Source: Bryoerythrophyllum caledonicum (Eukaryota; Streptophyta; Bryopsida; Pottiales; Pottiaceae). From it: 64,000 nucleotides of DNA. The stretch is taken from assembly GCA_963971425.1 (NCBI GenBank), contig OZ020518.1, forward strand, positions 8,535,989 through 8,599,988. Direction: 5' to 3'. Position 1 is the stretch's first letter, and each line of letters begins with the position of its first letter. The notes beneath the pieces were generated by a model. It had not been told where the DNA came from. It did no database searches and saw only the letters and a program-made list of their open reading frames with translations. The translations under genes and the position numbers were made by a program. This document shows, one piece after another, positions 24,810 through 36,476 of this stretch.

Positions 24810-25217
24810 TATAGTAATGTAATGTATGACTAGTAATGGCAATTAAAATTTTAGTACATACCCAATGCAAATTAACGCTCCCCATAGTACCACAATTTTC
24901 CTAAAAAAAAATTGGTGGCTTACACGGTACATTAATCCAAGCCAAGTCATTCAATCTAGGTTATAATCATAAAACTCAGGAGTGACAAAAAGGGGGCCAC
25001 TCCCTCCACTTTCTAAAAACTCAAACATGATAAGTGATGATTACACTTGGGAATTTATCTATTCCACAAATAGCTACTTTAGGGAAGACTAGTTAGAGCC
25101 TCTTCTTGGAAGTAGGCAATGTGGATGAATGTAGGATTCATCATGCTAAATTATGTTGCCACTAAGTATTTTCCAAAATCTGAAAAGAAAACAGTATCGA
25201 CCTATGCAGTACTTTAG
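24810..25217. other. No recognisable gene
   Basis: Nothing identified in this spacer. Confidence 0.4.
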
Positions 25218-25496
25218 GGATCTCCTTATTGACCCTGGTCGAGCGTTGCACCAAACCTCAGCCTCGGGTGGGTCCATTTTCTGACTCCGCCCGTTTTAGG
25301 ATTCTAGAGGCTTTTCTAGGATTTTTTGGGCCAAGTTTAAGCCTACGGCTCCAAATAATCCATGGTAGCTCCTCTTAGATCAAGTAGCCCCCCCCCCTAA
25401 CAACAGAAAATAGGGGCCAATTTTGTCCCTACCCTCCCCCACCCTTCCAAGCCTAAGGCTTAGTACAACGCTTGATCAGGGTATTTAGGCAAATCC
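25218..25496. mobile_element. Foldback MITE with GGTCGAGCGTTGCACC ends, copy 1
   Basis: The left arm GGTCGAGCGTTGCACCAAAC and right arm AGTACAACGCTTGATC are inverted repeats. The outer borders are GGATCTCC and GCAAATCC. A C-run and the string TAGGGGCC sit in the middle. It has no coding capacity. Confidence 0.75.
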
Positions 25497-25903
25497 ATAT
25501 TGTAGTAGAAAGTGTTTTTTTATACAAATTAACCATTCTTTATGGTTCCTTGTGTGATTTTAATTCAAGTGTATAGATATACATTGAACTTTGATGTTTA
25601 GTGTAGTGGTACTTCATGATTTGAAAGCGCAATTACAAGATTATTGGGATCAACCACATGAATGGATACAGACTTGGGATCCATACAGACCTGGCCTCTC
25701 TTGTTGTTTTACTTGCATGACTTTCTAGTGGTTCCCCAAAGTCAACGATGGAGGAATTTGCAGCCAGCACTGATAAAACAGCATCTGTTGACTGGGAGGA
25801 ATATATACAAAAAGTTGATTGTTTTATGAGGTCCATCTTTTCCAAGTTGCAGATTTTGAAAGATTCTAGCCCTGGTGGACCTAGCATTTCTATGCTTGTT
25901 CAT

Positions 25904-26145
25904 GGATCTCCTTATTGACCCTGGTCGAGCGTTGCACCAAACCTCAGTCTCCGGTGGGTCCATTTTTCAGGCCCTGCCCATTGTAGGCTTTTTTTTGGCC
26001 AAACCTCAGCCTTTGGTGGCCCCCCCAAAGATCAGATAGGACCCCCTCCAACACAAAAATAGGGGCCGGTTTTGTCCCTACCCTCCCCCACCCTTCCAAG
26101 GCTGAGGCTTGGTGCAACGCTCGACCGGGGTATTTAGGCAAATCC
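25904..26145. mobile_element. Foldback MITE with GGTCGAGCGTTGCACC ends, copy 2
   Basis: Direct-orientation second copy. The left arm GGTCGAGCGTTGCACCAAAC pairs with the right arm GGTGCAACGCTCGACC. It lies 407 bp after copy 1. The spacer between them holds no recognisable gene. Confidence 0.8.
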
Positions 26146-26625
26146 CTTGTTCACCAGCTACTTGACAAGAGGTTAGATATTTAGAAAATTGGATTTTGAG
26201 GTTTAAGTGTGGTTGAAGCTACTTTTCATATTTTTTCTTAAACGACAAGAAAAAAAGAAGAAAAATGTATCGATAGAAATTAATCTTATGGTGACTCAAC
26301 ACTCACTACTATTTTTATATTTTTATTGCCAAAAAGGGATTGTAATTCTATCATTGTTGGAATGATGGTATGAAATGACAATGAGAATACAAAAGAGTGA
26401 TTAATTGGAGTATATTGTTGTTATTTGGTATAGTGAATGTTATTCTTGTTCCATCTTTCTAATCACTCTCTATAAAAAATAAAAAAATTTAAAAACATAG
26501 AAATGAAATACCTGTCCGGTGGCCGAGACCCTCTAGGATAGTATCTCGTGCTAGGACATGGATCATTATTTTTTTTTTAACTTTTTATTTTTTTATTTTT
26601 AAAGTTTGATTTGTTTGACTTATAA
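26146..26625. other. No recognisable gene
   Basis: AT-rich, with poly-T tracts near 26570-26600. Nothing identified. Confidence 0.4.
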
Positions 26626-27122
26626 GGGGCGCTTTACACTTTGGAACATGAGGATCGACCAAGAGAAATCAATTATTTTCATGGTCACGGCTCTTGGTCG
26701 AGAGCCGTGACCATGAAAAATGAAAATTCATTTTTTGAGTGTCTTGGTCACTTCTCATAGTGTAAAGTGGATTTGGACCGGGACAAGTATGGGCTGATTT
26801 TTTAATGTATATTTACAAATCCGGGATTTTTAAAAATTTTAATTAAAAAAAAAATTGAGCCAATGATTGTTTTTTAGCTCTACGGTCCCCTTGATTTCCA
26901 TCGAGTCGGCCTATTTGCCTCGACCCAACTAAAAACCCGTTGGACTAAGACACATTATCCACTCGGCAAAAAATAGCATACTTAGGTAACCTCGAACTCC
27001 GTGGTCAATCTCCTTTTTTCAAGGTAGTGTAAAGCGAAATTGGACCGGGACGACTTCTTTGGCCAATCACAGATTTTAGAGGGCCGTGGTCAATCTCCAT
27101 GGTCCATAGTGTAAAGCGCCCC
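26626..27122. mobile_element. Tourist-like MITE with TAA target-site duplication and long internal hairpin
   Basis: TIRs GGGGCGCTTTACACT and AGTGTAAAGCGCCCC are exact inverted repeats, bounded by TAA at 26623-26625 and 27123-27125. That fits a PIF/Harbinger-type (Tourist) MITE. Subterminal copies of AGTGTAAAG recur inside. Positions 26676-26694 and 26701-26719 form a perfect 19-bp stem with a six-base loop. Confidence 0.8.
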
Positions 27123-27125
27123 TAA

Positions 27126-28344
27126 GTTACCCATCCATGTATACTCGTACATACAATGCCATGTGGTTAGAAGTTTTATGGTTGCATGATAGATTCTTTG
27201 TTGGTAGCTTTGGCAGACAAGGGCAATTAAAAGGAGGCTACCGAAAGGATAAGCATTGTTTTTTTATTACATGGTTTTGTACTTGAATTCATCAAGAAAA
27301 AAGAAGTGACTTAGTTCAGGAGGAGGTGCCATAAATATCTTTATTGTGTAGTACTATGTACGATGTACTGTACATAGTCTAGTTTCTCTTTTGGGTTTGG
27401 AGAATCCCAAACTTAGGAATGAGATAACATCAAGGAAACTCTTGATGACCAATAATGGCGGACAAGTGGATTCCCATCATCCCTATCTGTGCAAGGGCGA
27501 TCCCCCGTTACATGAACGTATATAAATGCAAAAATCAAATGAACCCCACTACATACCCCTTATACCTTCTATATACTTTATATATGCATTATTCACTTCA
27601 TATACCCATTATATACTCGAATACCCGAGGCTTTGGCTTCATAGGGTATCACCCGTTTTCTTTTACAGAAAAGAAAAGAAGAAGAAGAAAACTAGCATAA
27701 ACATAAGAAAAGATTTTAGTAATATAAAAGTAATAAAGTAAAAGTATCAAAGAGAAACTGTACGCAGGAGTGGGTCAGCAAAAGAAGAACAACGTTGGTG
27801 CCATAAACACTGCTAAACTTAGACCAAAGAACTCTAGATAGAGGCACCTTTTGGAACTCCATGTGAAGTCGACATGCAGTTTATCACTCCAAAGGGAAAG
27901 CTCACGCACAGCAGCGAATCTCCCGAGGCAAGATATTTCGACCACCACCCGGAATCCAACTGCAACTCGAATCAAATTGCCTGTTCAGCAGGAATCAGGG
28001 CAAAAGAGAGGACCCTATGACGTTGGTGAAGATGAGATTCTAAGAGCCGGGTTTTATGTGAGATTCTAGCCAGGAGAACTCCTCTTCTCTAAATTGCGTG
28101 AAAGCTGGCCATGGCGTGCGCAACTGGAAGGCGGAGAACGCCAGGATTCCCGCCGCCTCCACCGCCATGGGAGCCTCCTCACAGCGCGCTACTGTAGCTA
28201 GATTCCGTCAAAGGCCTCTCATCTTTTCCCCCATGTATTACTGAGCTTTTGTGGTGGAAGATCCAGGGTGGTGGCCGGCTGCAAATAGGCCTTGCCGGTA
28301 GGTTCTGCAATTGGACGGGAGCTTCTGGAATCCCAGCAGCTGCG
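27126..28344. other. Region upstream of DUR3
   Basis: 27470-27640 resembles the repeat at 19450-19650. From about 27900 the sequence becomes more GC-rich, consistent with the proximal promoter. Short frames here show no domain. Confidence 0.45.
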
Positions 28345-28350
28345 TATAAA
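28345..28350 (+). promoter_or_regulatory. Putative DUR3 TATA box
   Basis: TATAAA in a GC-rich context 88 nt upstream of the DUR3 ATG. A transcription start about 30 nt downstream would leave a short 5' UTR containing GATCGATCGATC. Inferred from position only. Confidence 0.5.
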
Positions 28351-28432
28351 GCCGCGAACGCAACAGTAGCGTCTTCATTCGATCGATCGATCTTCTCTTC
28401 CTTGTTAATTCCACTCGATCACCGGCTTCGAG

Positions 28433-31120
28433 ATGGCGTCGTGTGCGGCGGGTTTACCCGGGCAAGAGTACTACTCGCTGGTGAACGGCGTGTGCACGCG
28501 CGACTCGAGCTTCTTCGGCAGCGTGCCCGTGCTCTCGCAGGGCATCGGGTACGCGGTGGTGCTCGGATTCGGCGCCCTCTTCGCTGTCGTCACGGCGTTC
28601 CTAGTACGTATCGCTGATGTCGATACAACTGATGGCGCATTTTGATTTTGATCTTTTGATGATCGCTGATCGTAGCTGACGACTGTCGGTGTCGGTGACG
28701 GTACCTGCAGGTGTGGCTGGAGCAGCGGTACGTCTTCTCGCGGCATAATTCGGAGTGGTTCAACACTGCAGGCAGGAATATCAAGACGGGTCTGATCGCT
28801 AGTGTCATTGTCTCGCAGGTACGGAGAAGCGGAGATGGTTTTGGCGGAGATCCAGAGTTTGGTTTTGGTAGAAAAGTTTTTGGGATGGTTCAGCATGTTT
28901 TGTTCAGTTTTGTGTTTGGCGTATCGTTTTTCACATATTTTTTCCCCCGGTGTTGCAGTGGACATGGGCGGCCACAATTCTGCAATCCTCGAACGTGGCC
29001 TGGAAATACGGCGTGTCTGGCCCCTTCTGGTACGCGTCGGGCGCCACCATCCAGGTGCTCCTCTTCGGCGTGCTCGCTATCGAGATCAAGCGCAAAGCGC
29101 CCGCGGCGCACACCATCTGCGAGATCGTGCGCGCGCGCTGGGGCACCGTGGCCCACATCGTTTTCCTCTGCTTCTGCTTCCTGACCAACATCATCGTGAC
29201 CTCGATGCTCCTGCTCGGCGGCTCCTCCGTCGTTGAGGCGCTCACGGGCATGAACCTGTACGCGGCCAGCTTCCTGATCCCCCTCGGCGTGGTGGTGTAC
29301 ACGCTCCACGGCGGGCTGAAGGCCACCTTCCTGGCGTCCTACCTCCACTCAGTCGTCGTGCACGTCGTGCTCGTCATCTTCGTCTTCCTGGTGTACGTTT
29401 CTAGCAAGAAACTCGGGTCGCCGAAGGAGGTGTACGAATTGCTGGGCAAGGTCGTCCATCAAAGTTGTGACGGAAAAACCGGCCCGATCAACCACGCTGA
29501 CCAGGCGTGCGGCCCCGTCGAAGGCAACAACGGCGGATCCTACCTCACCATGCTCTCCTCCGGCGGGCTCACCTTCGGCATCATCAACATTGTCGGCAAC
29601 TTCGGCACCGTCTTCGTCGACAATGTAAGCGCATCCTGCTTCTTGGACTCTGGAAATTTTAGTCTTTTGTGATGGGTTTCTGATTTGGGAGGGGTTTGCG
29701 ACAGGGTTATTGGATGAGTGCAATTGCGGCGAGGCCCTCATCGACGCACAAGGGGTATTTGTTGGGTGGGTTGGTGTGGTTCGCGGTGCCATTCTCCCTG
29801 GCGACCTCGTTGGGGTTGGGCACTTTGGCGCTCGGGTTGCCGATCACGAAGGACGAGGCGAGCCGCGGGCTGGTGCCGCCGGCGGCCGCGACCGCGCTCA
29901 TGGGCAAGGGCGGCGCGTTTCTGCTCCTCACCATGCTCTTCATGTAAGCGACTGAGTTCTCTCTGATGCGAGTTCGATGTTATTGACAAGGATTGAATAT
30001 CGTTGTTCAAGATGAAGTTTGATAGGTGTTCATGAGGCTTGAGTGGTTCGATGAGGCTTGATGTGTTGCTGTCGTTGACGTTGTCCATGAGGTTCATTAG
30101 ACGTTGTAACTGATGAGGTTTACACTTTGTAAATCCAGGGCGGTGACGTCCGCCGGCTCCTCGGAGCTGATTGCATTCTCCTCGCTCTGCACCTACGACA
30201 TCTACCGCACCTACATCAACCCGAAGGCCACCGGGAAGCAGATCCTGTGGGTGTCCCGCTTGATCGTGCTTCTCTTCGGGTGCTTCATGGGCGTGCTGGC
30301 CATCCTCCTGAACCTGGCCGGCGTCTCGCTGGGCTGGATGTACTTGGCCATGGGCGTGTTCATCGGGTCCGCCGTGATGCCCGTCGCGTTCCTGCTGCTC
30401 TGGAGCAAGGCCAACGCGAAGGGTGCTATCGCGGGCTGCATCGTGGGCTGTCTCGCGGGCATCATCACCTGGCTCACCGTAACCTCGATCATTTACAAGC
30501 GCGTGAACCTGGACACCACCGGCCGCGACGCGCCCATGCTGGCAGGCAACCTGGTGTCCATCCTCACCGGCGGCGCGGTCCACGCCATATTCTCCTTCAT
30601 AAGTCCCCAGAACTACGACTGGAGCTCCACCAAGCACATCACCATGGTGGACGCCGACGCCTCCGACGTTCCGGAGGAGGAGTACAGCGAGAGGAAGCTG
30701 AAGCACGCGCGCAACTGGATCATCAAGTGGGGCGTGGGCTTCACCATCCTCATCGTGATCATCTGGCCCGTGTTCGCGCTCCCCGCGAAGGTGTTCTCGC
30801 TCGGCTACTTCACGTTCTGGGCCGCCATAGCCATCATCTGGGGCACGGTCGGGTCCGCGATCATCATCTTCCTCCCGCTCTACGAGAGCTGGGACACCAT
30901 CTCCTTCATCATCATGGGCATGTTCACGAGCGACATGATGTACGAGCGCCTCGACGACATCAGCTCGCGCATCAAGGCGATCATGACGTCGATGCCGGAG
31001 GCAGAGCGCCTCTACCTCCTCGAGAAGGAGAAGCACAAGAAGATGGAGGCCGACGAGTCGTTCCTGGCCAAGGAGAAGGAACTCCACGACAATAACGATG
31101 GTAAGACCATCGCCGCGTGA
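28433..31120 (+). CDS. DUR3: DUR3-type urea/proton symporter
   Basis: Five exons, join(28433-28603, 28711-28818, 28959-29624, 29705-29943, 30139-31120), all with GT...AG introns of 80-195 bp, give 721 residues, near the usual length of about 700. The product belongs to the sodium:solute symporter (SSS) family and closely follows plant DUR3, a high-affinity H+/urea co-transporter of the plasma membrane. Visible marks: N-terminal [12 protein letters not shown], a long run of hydrophobic segments from residue about 35 to 470 (for example [41 protein letters not shown] across the exon 3/4 join, [16 protein letters not shown]), two more after residue 560, and a charged Lys/Glu-rich tail. The ATG is preceded by a TATA box and begins [10 protein letters not shown]. 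Exons are far richer in GC than the flanks. The gene looks intact, and the assignment is confident from family knowledge. Confidence 0.93.
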
Positions 31121-31731
31121 AATCTTGACCTAGGGCCTGTGCAAGAGCTGTGAATTACACACTTTCTTTTTTTTTAATTTTTTTATGAGATCATGTGTGG
31201 AACCATAGGAATGAAATGCAGGAGCAAGCTCTCGGAGCTGTCAGTGTAGAGTAGTTAGGAAAGAGAACGAAACGTTTAGCGTAGGTTCATGTGAAGTTGA
31301 TGATGGTCAGATCGTGGCACCACTCGTGCCATTTTACAGATGACGTTTATGCAGCAGTGATGTAGAGGTCTTGGTTCTTGCAATAAACTGGACGCATTCA
31401 TGGCCATTGTCCCACTCATTCCATGTTACAAATGATGCTCTGAGGTCTTGTTTTCATGGCTGTTGTCGATCGATCAATCAACCAACCTCTTCACAATTCT
31501 TCACTGAATCTCACTCTTTTTATTACACCGCATGTCATGTTACCGAAGATGTTATGCACACTAAATTCACCGATTGTCACTAATAAAATCACGACAAATG
31601 ATGTCGCTGGCGAAGGTCCCGTTTCATGGAACAAACTGATACTCATTGTCATTGTCTATCAATAGATCACTTCGGTACACATAATTCTCCACGGAATCTC
31701 ACTAACTTCATTGGAAATCTGTACTTGTACA
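31121..31731 (+). other. DUR3 3' UTR and downstream spacer
   Basis: AATAAA at 31382-31387, about 260 nt after the stop, is the best polyadenylation signal candidate. No other gene is seen. Confidence 0.5.
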
Positions 31732-32057
31732 ACTACACTAAACATTGCATTTAGTGTAGTCACACAAATAGTGTAATTACCCTACTACACTATTTGCAAA
31801 CTTGTTCACAATTAGTGTTAGTTGCGGCAAGCTTTTTCATACACTAATAGTGATTTTATTCACTGTGGCAAGATTTTTCATACACTAATTGTGCACAAGT
31901 AAAAAAAAAAAACCACCCATTTTTACTGCAATTCAAATATAGTGTAATGTTTCACATTTAGTGTAATGTTGTGTCGTTACACTAATTGTAATTCTTCCTT
32001 TTAGTGTAAGGGTTTGTATTTAGTGTAGACGACACTAAATGTGATTTTTAGTGTAGT
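31732..32057. mobile_element. MITE-like element packed with TACACTA/TAGTGTA
   Basis: Ends ACTACACTAAA and TTTAGTGTAGT are inverted repeats. About fourteen copies of TACACTA, TAGTGTA or near matches lie inside, including a tight terminal hairpin at 31732-31761. It has no coding capacity. Confidence 0.65.
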
Positions 32058-32838
32058 CCCAACTGGTTTGTGACAGACTCGATTCCATGGCGAGTTACTA
32101 AATATGGTATCTCAGCTGGTGTCGGATCAGTTATCAGTTAGTTTGTTGGGGTCCTCCAGAGTGGATTAAGCTGGATCGACCCATTATTGTGGAGTGGGAC
32201 AAAGAACAAGCATAAAATATTGTGAGGACGGACAAACAAACAATCAACCGGAGCAGGATACCTGGAGAAAGGCTTCCCGAAATATATGAACTTCTGTTTA
32301 CCTTCCTTGGGTAAAACGGTAAAAACCTGGGAAAAGCGAGTCGGGAGCCATTCACGGAACACCGGACGTTGGGGTTATTTTAACATGCACAGCCGCATCT
32401 TTGGTTCAGAAATACTATTTGCTTAAGAAAAATACAAGATTAACGCAAAATGTACCTGTGACCAAGATTGTGTTCATTATATTCTACACTATTCGTAGAT
32501 TCCTATAGCGTCGAGTCGCTGGTATAAAGTGGGCCTGAACACCACGAAGTGACGTATTCCCTTGAAAATTTCCACTAGATTCGCTCCCACCGTCGCAACT
32601 TGCAAGGCTCTTCTTTTTTATTCAATTTTTAAATGTTAATTAATTTATAGATTTTTAGTCATCTGCTATTCGTTCTGTTATTTGTAAGGTTAACTAAGTT
32701 TCCAGTTTTCTAATATTTGTTTTGTCACTTGCATAATAGCCTATGCTTTACAAAGAACACTATAAAAAGAGTACTAGAATCAATAAGGGCCGCTTTAGAT
32801 TATGGTGGAGAAGTACACAGGTCAAGAATTATAGGGAA
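32058..32838. other. No recognisable gene
   Basis: Two overlapping short minus-strand frames (32134-32362) lack domains. Nothing else was seen. Confidence 0.4.
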
Positions 32839-33241
32839 TAAGGTTGGATGACCTATAACCACCAACTTAAGCTTGCTGACCTATTTATAGCGTTTGTATA
32901 TGTGGTAAGACATTTTTTGGGAATTCAAAATAGGATTTCATGAATATTGCAATTGTTGTGACCATTTATTTCTTCATATTGAAATTGCTACAAATTTTCA
33001 AAGTGGATAGTAAGCCGTGACCCATTCCTCGACATACACAACTCTCTATTTCCACACTAAGTTGTACTAAAAACCACTTCTACATTGACTAAAAACCGGC
33101 AGCTTTGAACCAATCATGAACTAACACCCAATCATATATGACTTCCTAAAATTTCGGAAATAGGGTGGGTCTGTGGTGGTTTTGGTACACTTTTGCTTAT
33201 CCGTTATGGGGTTCGTGGTGGTTATGGGTCATCCAACCTTA
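32839..33241. mobile_element. MITE with TAAGGTTGGATGACC ends, copy 2
   Basis: Left end TAAGGTTGGATGACCTATAA and right end GGTTATGGGTCATCCAACCTTA are inverted repeats. The interior is the reverse complement of copy 1 at 20739-21126. The two copies flank DUR3 in opposite orientations. Confidence 0.75.
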
Positions 33242-33626
33242 CTTTAGTTCGGTAGCTATCAGGAACGGTAACTGTAAGAGAGTATGGTAATCCAGTTACT
33301 CACCGCTGTCAGGACAACTTGCATGCTGGTTTGTGCAAAAATAAGTGATCCGTGTGCAGTTTTGGATGTAGGGATACTACTACAGATTTGGCGGCACAAA
33401 ACAGGGCTGAATGGTGACAACATCCCCTTGAGAATCAATGTCAGGTCGCCGCCTCCCAAACCTGCCCTTTCCAAAGGCTACCCTCTTATATTCCTCCATG
33501 CAAATATTGAAAATAAAATAACAAAAAATAATAATAGCGTCATGACAGTCTTGTTGCCTCTTCGCTTCACTATTTTTAAGGCCTGTTTACACCGAAAAGG
33601 TCGGGTTCCAACCCATGAACACAAGG
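33242..33626. other. No recognisable gene
   Basis: A 118-codon plus-strand frame (33284-33640) shows no known domain and runs into the adjacent MITE. Not supported as a gene. Confidence 0.35.
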
Positions 33627-33890
33627 CCAGGGAGAATTGACCCCTTGCTCGTCCTTACCGGTGGGGGCCACGAGGTGGTGGGGCCCTATTTTGTTTTTGG
33701 ATGGGGCCCTATTTTTATCAAGAGAGGGCCCTCTAGGGTTAACAATAACCGTAGGCCCCAAATTTGTCAAAAAAAATTCCAAAAAATCCTTTGGACCCCC
33801 CAAAATAAGAGGGCCAGAAAAATGATCCCATGCAATTAAGACGGGGGCCCACCTCGGGTAAGGACGAGCGAGGCTGTCAATTCTCCCTGG
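33627..33890. mobile_element. MITE with CCAGGGAGAATTGACC ends, copy 1
   Basis: The left arm CCAGGGAGAATTGACCCCTT, followed by GCTCGTCCTTACC, pairs with the right arm GGTAAGGACGAGC...GTCAATTCTCCCTGG. The core contains GTAGGCCCCAAATTTGTCAA. Confidence 0.8.
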
Positions 33891-34080
33891 CTTGAACACA
33901 AGTGGTACTTTGTTCAAGGGATGAGACCATTTGTAAGTAGGGTACCATGCTTGAAACAAGGGATTTATAAGTAGGTAGTGGCCCAAACATTTGAAGTAAG
34001 GTAGAGGCATCCAATTCCGATCGGTCACCCAATTCCGATCAGCCACCTAATTCCGATTAGTAGAGTATGCATGGAATGGC
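33891..34080. repeat. Spacer with three short tandem units
   Basis: At 34012-34059 three imperfect units of about 15-17 bp share CCAATTCCGATCRGYCAC, between the two MITE copies. Confidence 0.6.
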
Positions 34081-34327
34081 CCAGGGCGAATAGACCCCCT
34101 CATTGGTACTTATCGAGGGCCATGAGGTGGTGGGGCCCAAACCTGGCCCCTATTTATAGCAAAATAGGGTCCTCTGGATAAACAATGGCCGTAGGCCCCA
34201 AATTTGTCAAAAAAAATCCAAAAAAGCCTCTAGATCCCCTAAATAAGAGGGCCAAAAAAATGACCCCATGCAATTAAGACGGGGCCCACCTCGGATATGT
34301 ACCAACGAGGGGGTCAATTAGCCCTGG
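34081..34327. mobile_element. MITE with CCAGGGAGAATTGACC ends, copy 2
   Basis: Direct-orientation second copy. Arms CCAGGGCGAATAGACCCCCT and GGGGGTCAATTAGCCCTGG, with the shared core GTAGGCCCCAAATTTGTCAA. Confidence 0.8.
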
Positions 34328-35189
34328 GCGCATGGAATGGTGTATGAAAATGGTAAATGCAAGAAATGGTGCATGAAGCGACGCAAAACCGATAATTCAA
34401 AATTTGAAAACTCCAGTAATTATCGGCATTGGGTCATGAAATGTGCAATTTTGGGTTGTTCCACCTCAATCGGGCTCTCATTGGTGGCCTTTGCCTCAAA
34501 AGTCGAACAAGGCCAATCGGCATTGGGTACCTCCATGAGTTGGTTATCCATGGCATGTCTTCTCTCTTTTTACTCACTCTTACTTATTGGCATTGGGCAA
34601 AGGAGGGTACCAAATCTCACCTACTCTACAGTTTGATTATGGGCTCCGGTGGTTTTTGGGCTTCTAAATTCTATATCAATTGCAAATCTTTGAGATTAAA
34701 TTTGAAAAAATATTTGTTGAGTTTCATTCCTAATTCCGCATTTTTCTACATAAATGTTTTTGACGTACAATGTCATTTGAGTCCCCAACTAGCTTATGTG
34801 ATCAGAATTTGGTGCCTTTACATCAAACCAAAAGAGTTGAGTCATGGCCCATTGTGTGCTTGGGCTAATTCTTTAAGTAGAGTTATCCATATAAGTTTTT
34901 TTTAGATATACCTCATAGAACCTTTTGTAGACTATGTTGCCGTACATCTTTCTATGTTGTTTTAATTTATCTCTCTCAAATTTTGGCCGTTTATGATGGT
35001 TTTTGGCTTCATGGTTCAAATAAAAGAACGAGCTCTAGTAGTACCAGCTATGTATTGGTGCTTTAATATCTTGATTCAACATGTTTTGAACATGCAAGCC
35101 CTCATTTTGGGCTTTGAATTGCAAAATTCAACTTTGGTTGTGACTTTGTGTGGCTTGTGGAATAGAAAGGAGATGGGTGTGTGGAGCAT
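34328..35189. other. Probable 5' part of the Harbinger-type element
   Basis: Short frames without recognisable domains precede the transposase remnant. The element's terminal repeats were not found. Confidence 0.35.
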
Positions 35190-35990
35190 TGATAGGCAAG
35201 AGGGATTTTGTGACAGACATTTGATGGGCTCCTACACATCGCTAATGTTTTGGGAAAGAACTAGAGTTTCACATGCTATTTTTCAATATCTTTATGAAGA
35301 ATTGGGTCCTTTCTATAGGAAACAAAATAAAAATTATAGAAATTCTATTACAGTAGAGAAAAGAGTGGCAATGTCATCGATGAGGCTTGGAAGTGGACAT
35401 GGGTATGGAAATTGTTGGTGATTTATTTGGAGTAGAAAAAAACACCATTTCAAAGATAATGAGGGACTTTTGTAGAATGGTGAGATTACATCTTCAAAAG
35501 AAATTTGTGATGTTTCCAAGTGAATATAAATTATGGGAATTAGCAAAGGACTTTGAAGCATTACATGGCATTCCATATGTAGTCGGAGCTATAGATGGAT
35601 CTCACATACCACTTATAGTACCAATAAATGGGGGTGAAGATTATTATTGTTAGAAATCTTTTCACTCTGCATTATTGTAAGGCATCGATGATACAAATTG
35701 CATTTTTTGGGACTACTAGTTCAGATGGGCCGGGAGCATGCATGATTGTATATTTTTTAAACTTACAAAAGTTGGTAGAAAATGCAGAGGGAAAATTGCT
35801 ACCTTACAAGCTTATTGGAGATGTTATTGGTCACTGGATACTAAAGTGTCTACTCTTGAAAGGGGGAAGTAGTTCTATCCTTCTATTCTTATGTCCTGTG
35901 GACTTAGGTCTAGAGGTGGAACAAAGAGACACTTTATTCACGCTGGTCTCCTTCGGAGACCGGAGTTACAAAGTGTGCGGTAGAAGTACT
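35190..35990 (+). pseudogene. PIF/Harbinger-type DDE transposase pseudogene
   Basis: Translation across two frames gives an N-terminal segment (FQYLYEELGPFYRKQ, TVEKRVAMSSMRLG), then VGDLFGVEKNTISKIMRDFC, a helix-turn-helix-like stretch. VVGAIDGSHIPLIVP follows, with the first catalytic Asp of the PIF/Harbinger (HARBI1-like) DDE domain, and then an eroded GSMHDCIFF block corresponding to the GSxHDxxVF motif with the second Asp. A frameshift near 35390 and several stops after 35650 kill the frame. In intact elements the enzyme cuts and pastes the transposon at TWA targets. A separate Myb-like partner ORF was not found. The third acidic residue is not confidently placed. Confidence 0.75.
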
Positions 35991-36476
35991 CTCTGAGTGT
36001 TCTAGTGAAGGGCAGGAGTAATATTGATTCCGGGTACAATCCATAAACAAAAATCACCTCGAATTCTATCTACGGGTACTATCTAAAAGATAAGGGTACA
36101 AACGGGCAACCTGCATCTACAAAACCACCAAAGTTTGTGGTTCACTGGTCTCACCTCCGGCTAGCACAAGTCCAACCACAACCCCCCACATACAAAGGTC
36201 TTGCTGGCCAAAAATTCGACTTTACTCCTACGGTACCCTACCACAATCTCGTACAACAAGAAATGGAGCCACTGGAAAACATTGACAACGAGGCCCGCAA
36301 CACGGAGGAGGTACCGTACAAGAATCTAGGAATCAAAACCTGATCTTCTCCCCCAACAATACAAAAGCAAGAAAGACAAGGGGTTTGAGCCACTAGCACA
36401 CACTTGTAGTGGATGGCCCAAGTTGGATATGTGCAATTCAAAGAAAAACACGAAACATCAATTTAAGTAGGTACTT
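35991..36476. other. No recognisable gene
   Basis: A 68-codon frame (36137-36343) has no known domain. At 36452-36480 an inverted copy of the neighbouring element's TIR lies head to head with it. Confidence 0.4.

Noticed and set aside
28890..29348. Long antisense and alternate-frame ORFs over DUR3 exon 3
   Set aside because: The correct frame gives a conserved SSS transporter with matching splice phases; the others have no domain.
29738..31087. 449-codon open frame on the minus strand
   Set aside because: It is the antisense shadow of the GC-rich DUR3 exons 4-5 and crosses an intron; its His/Asp/Glu-rich composition is typical of such shadows.
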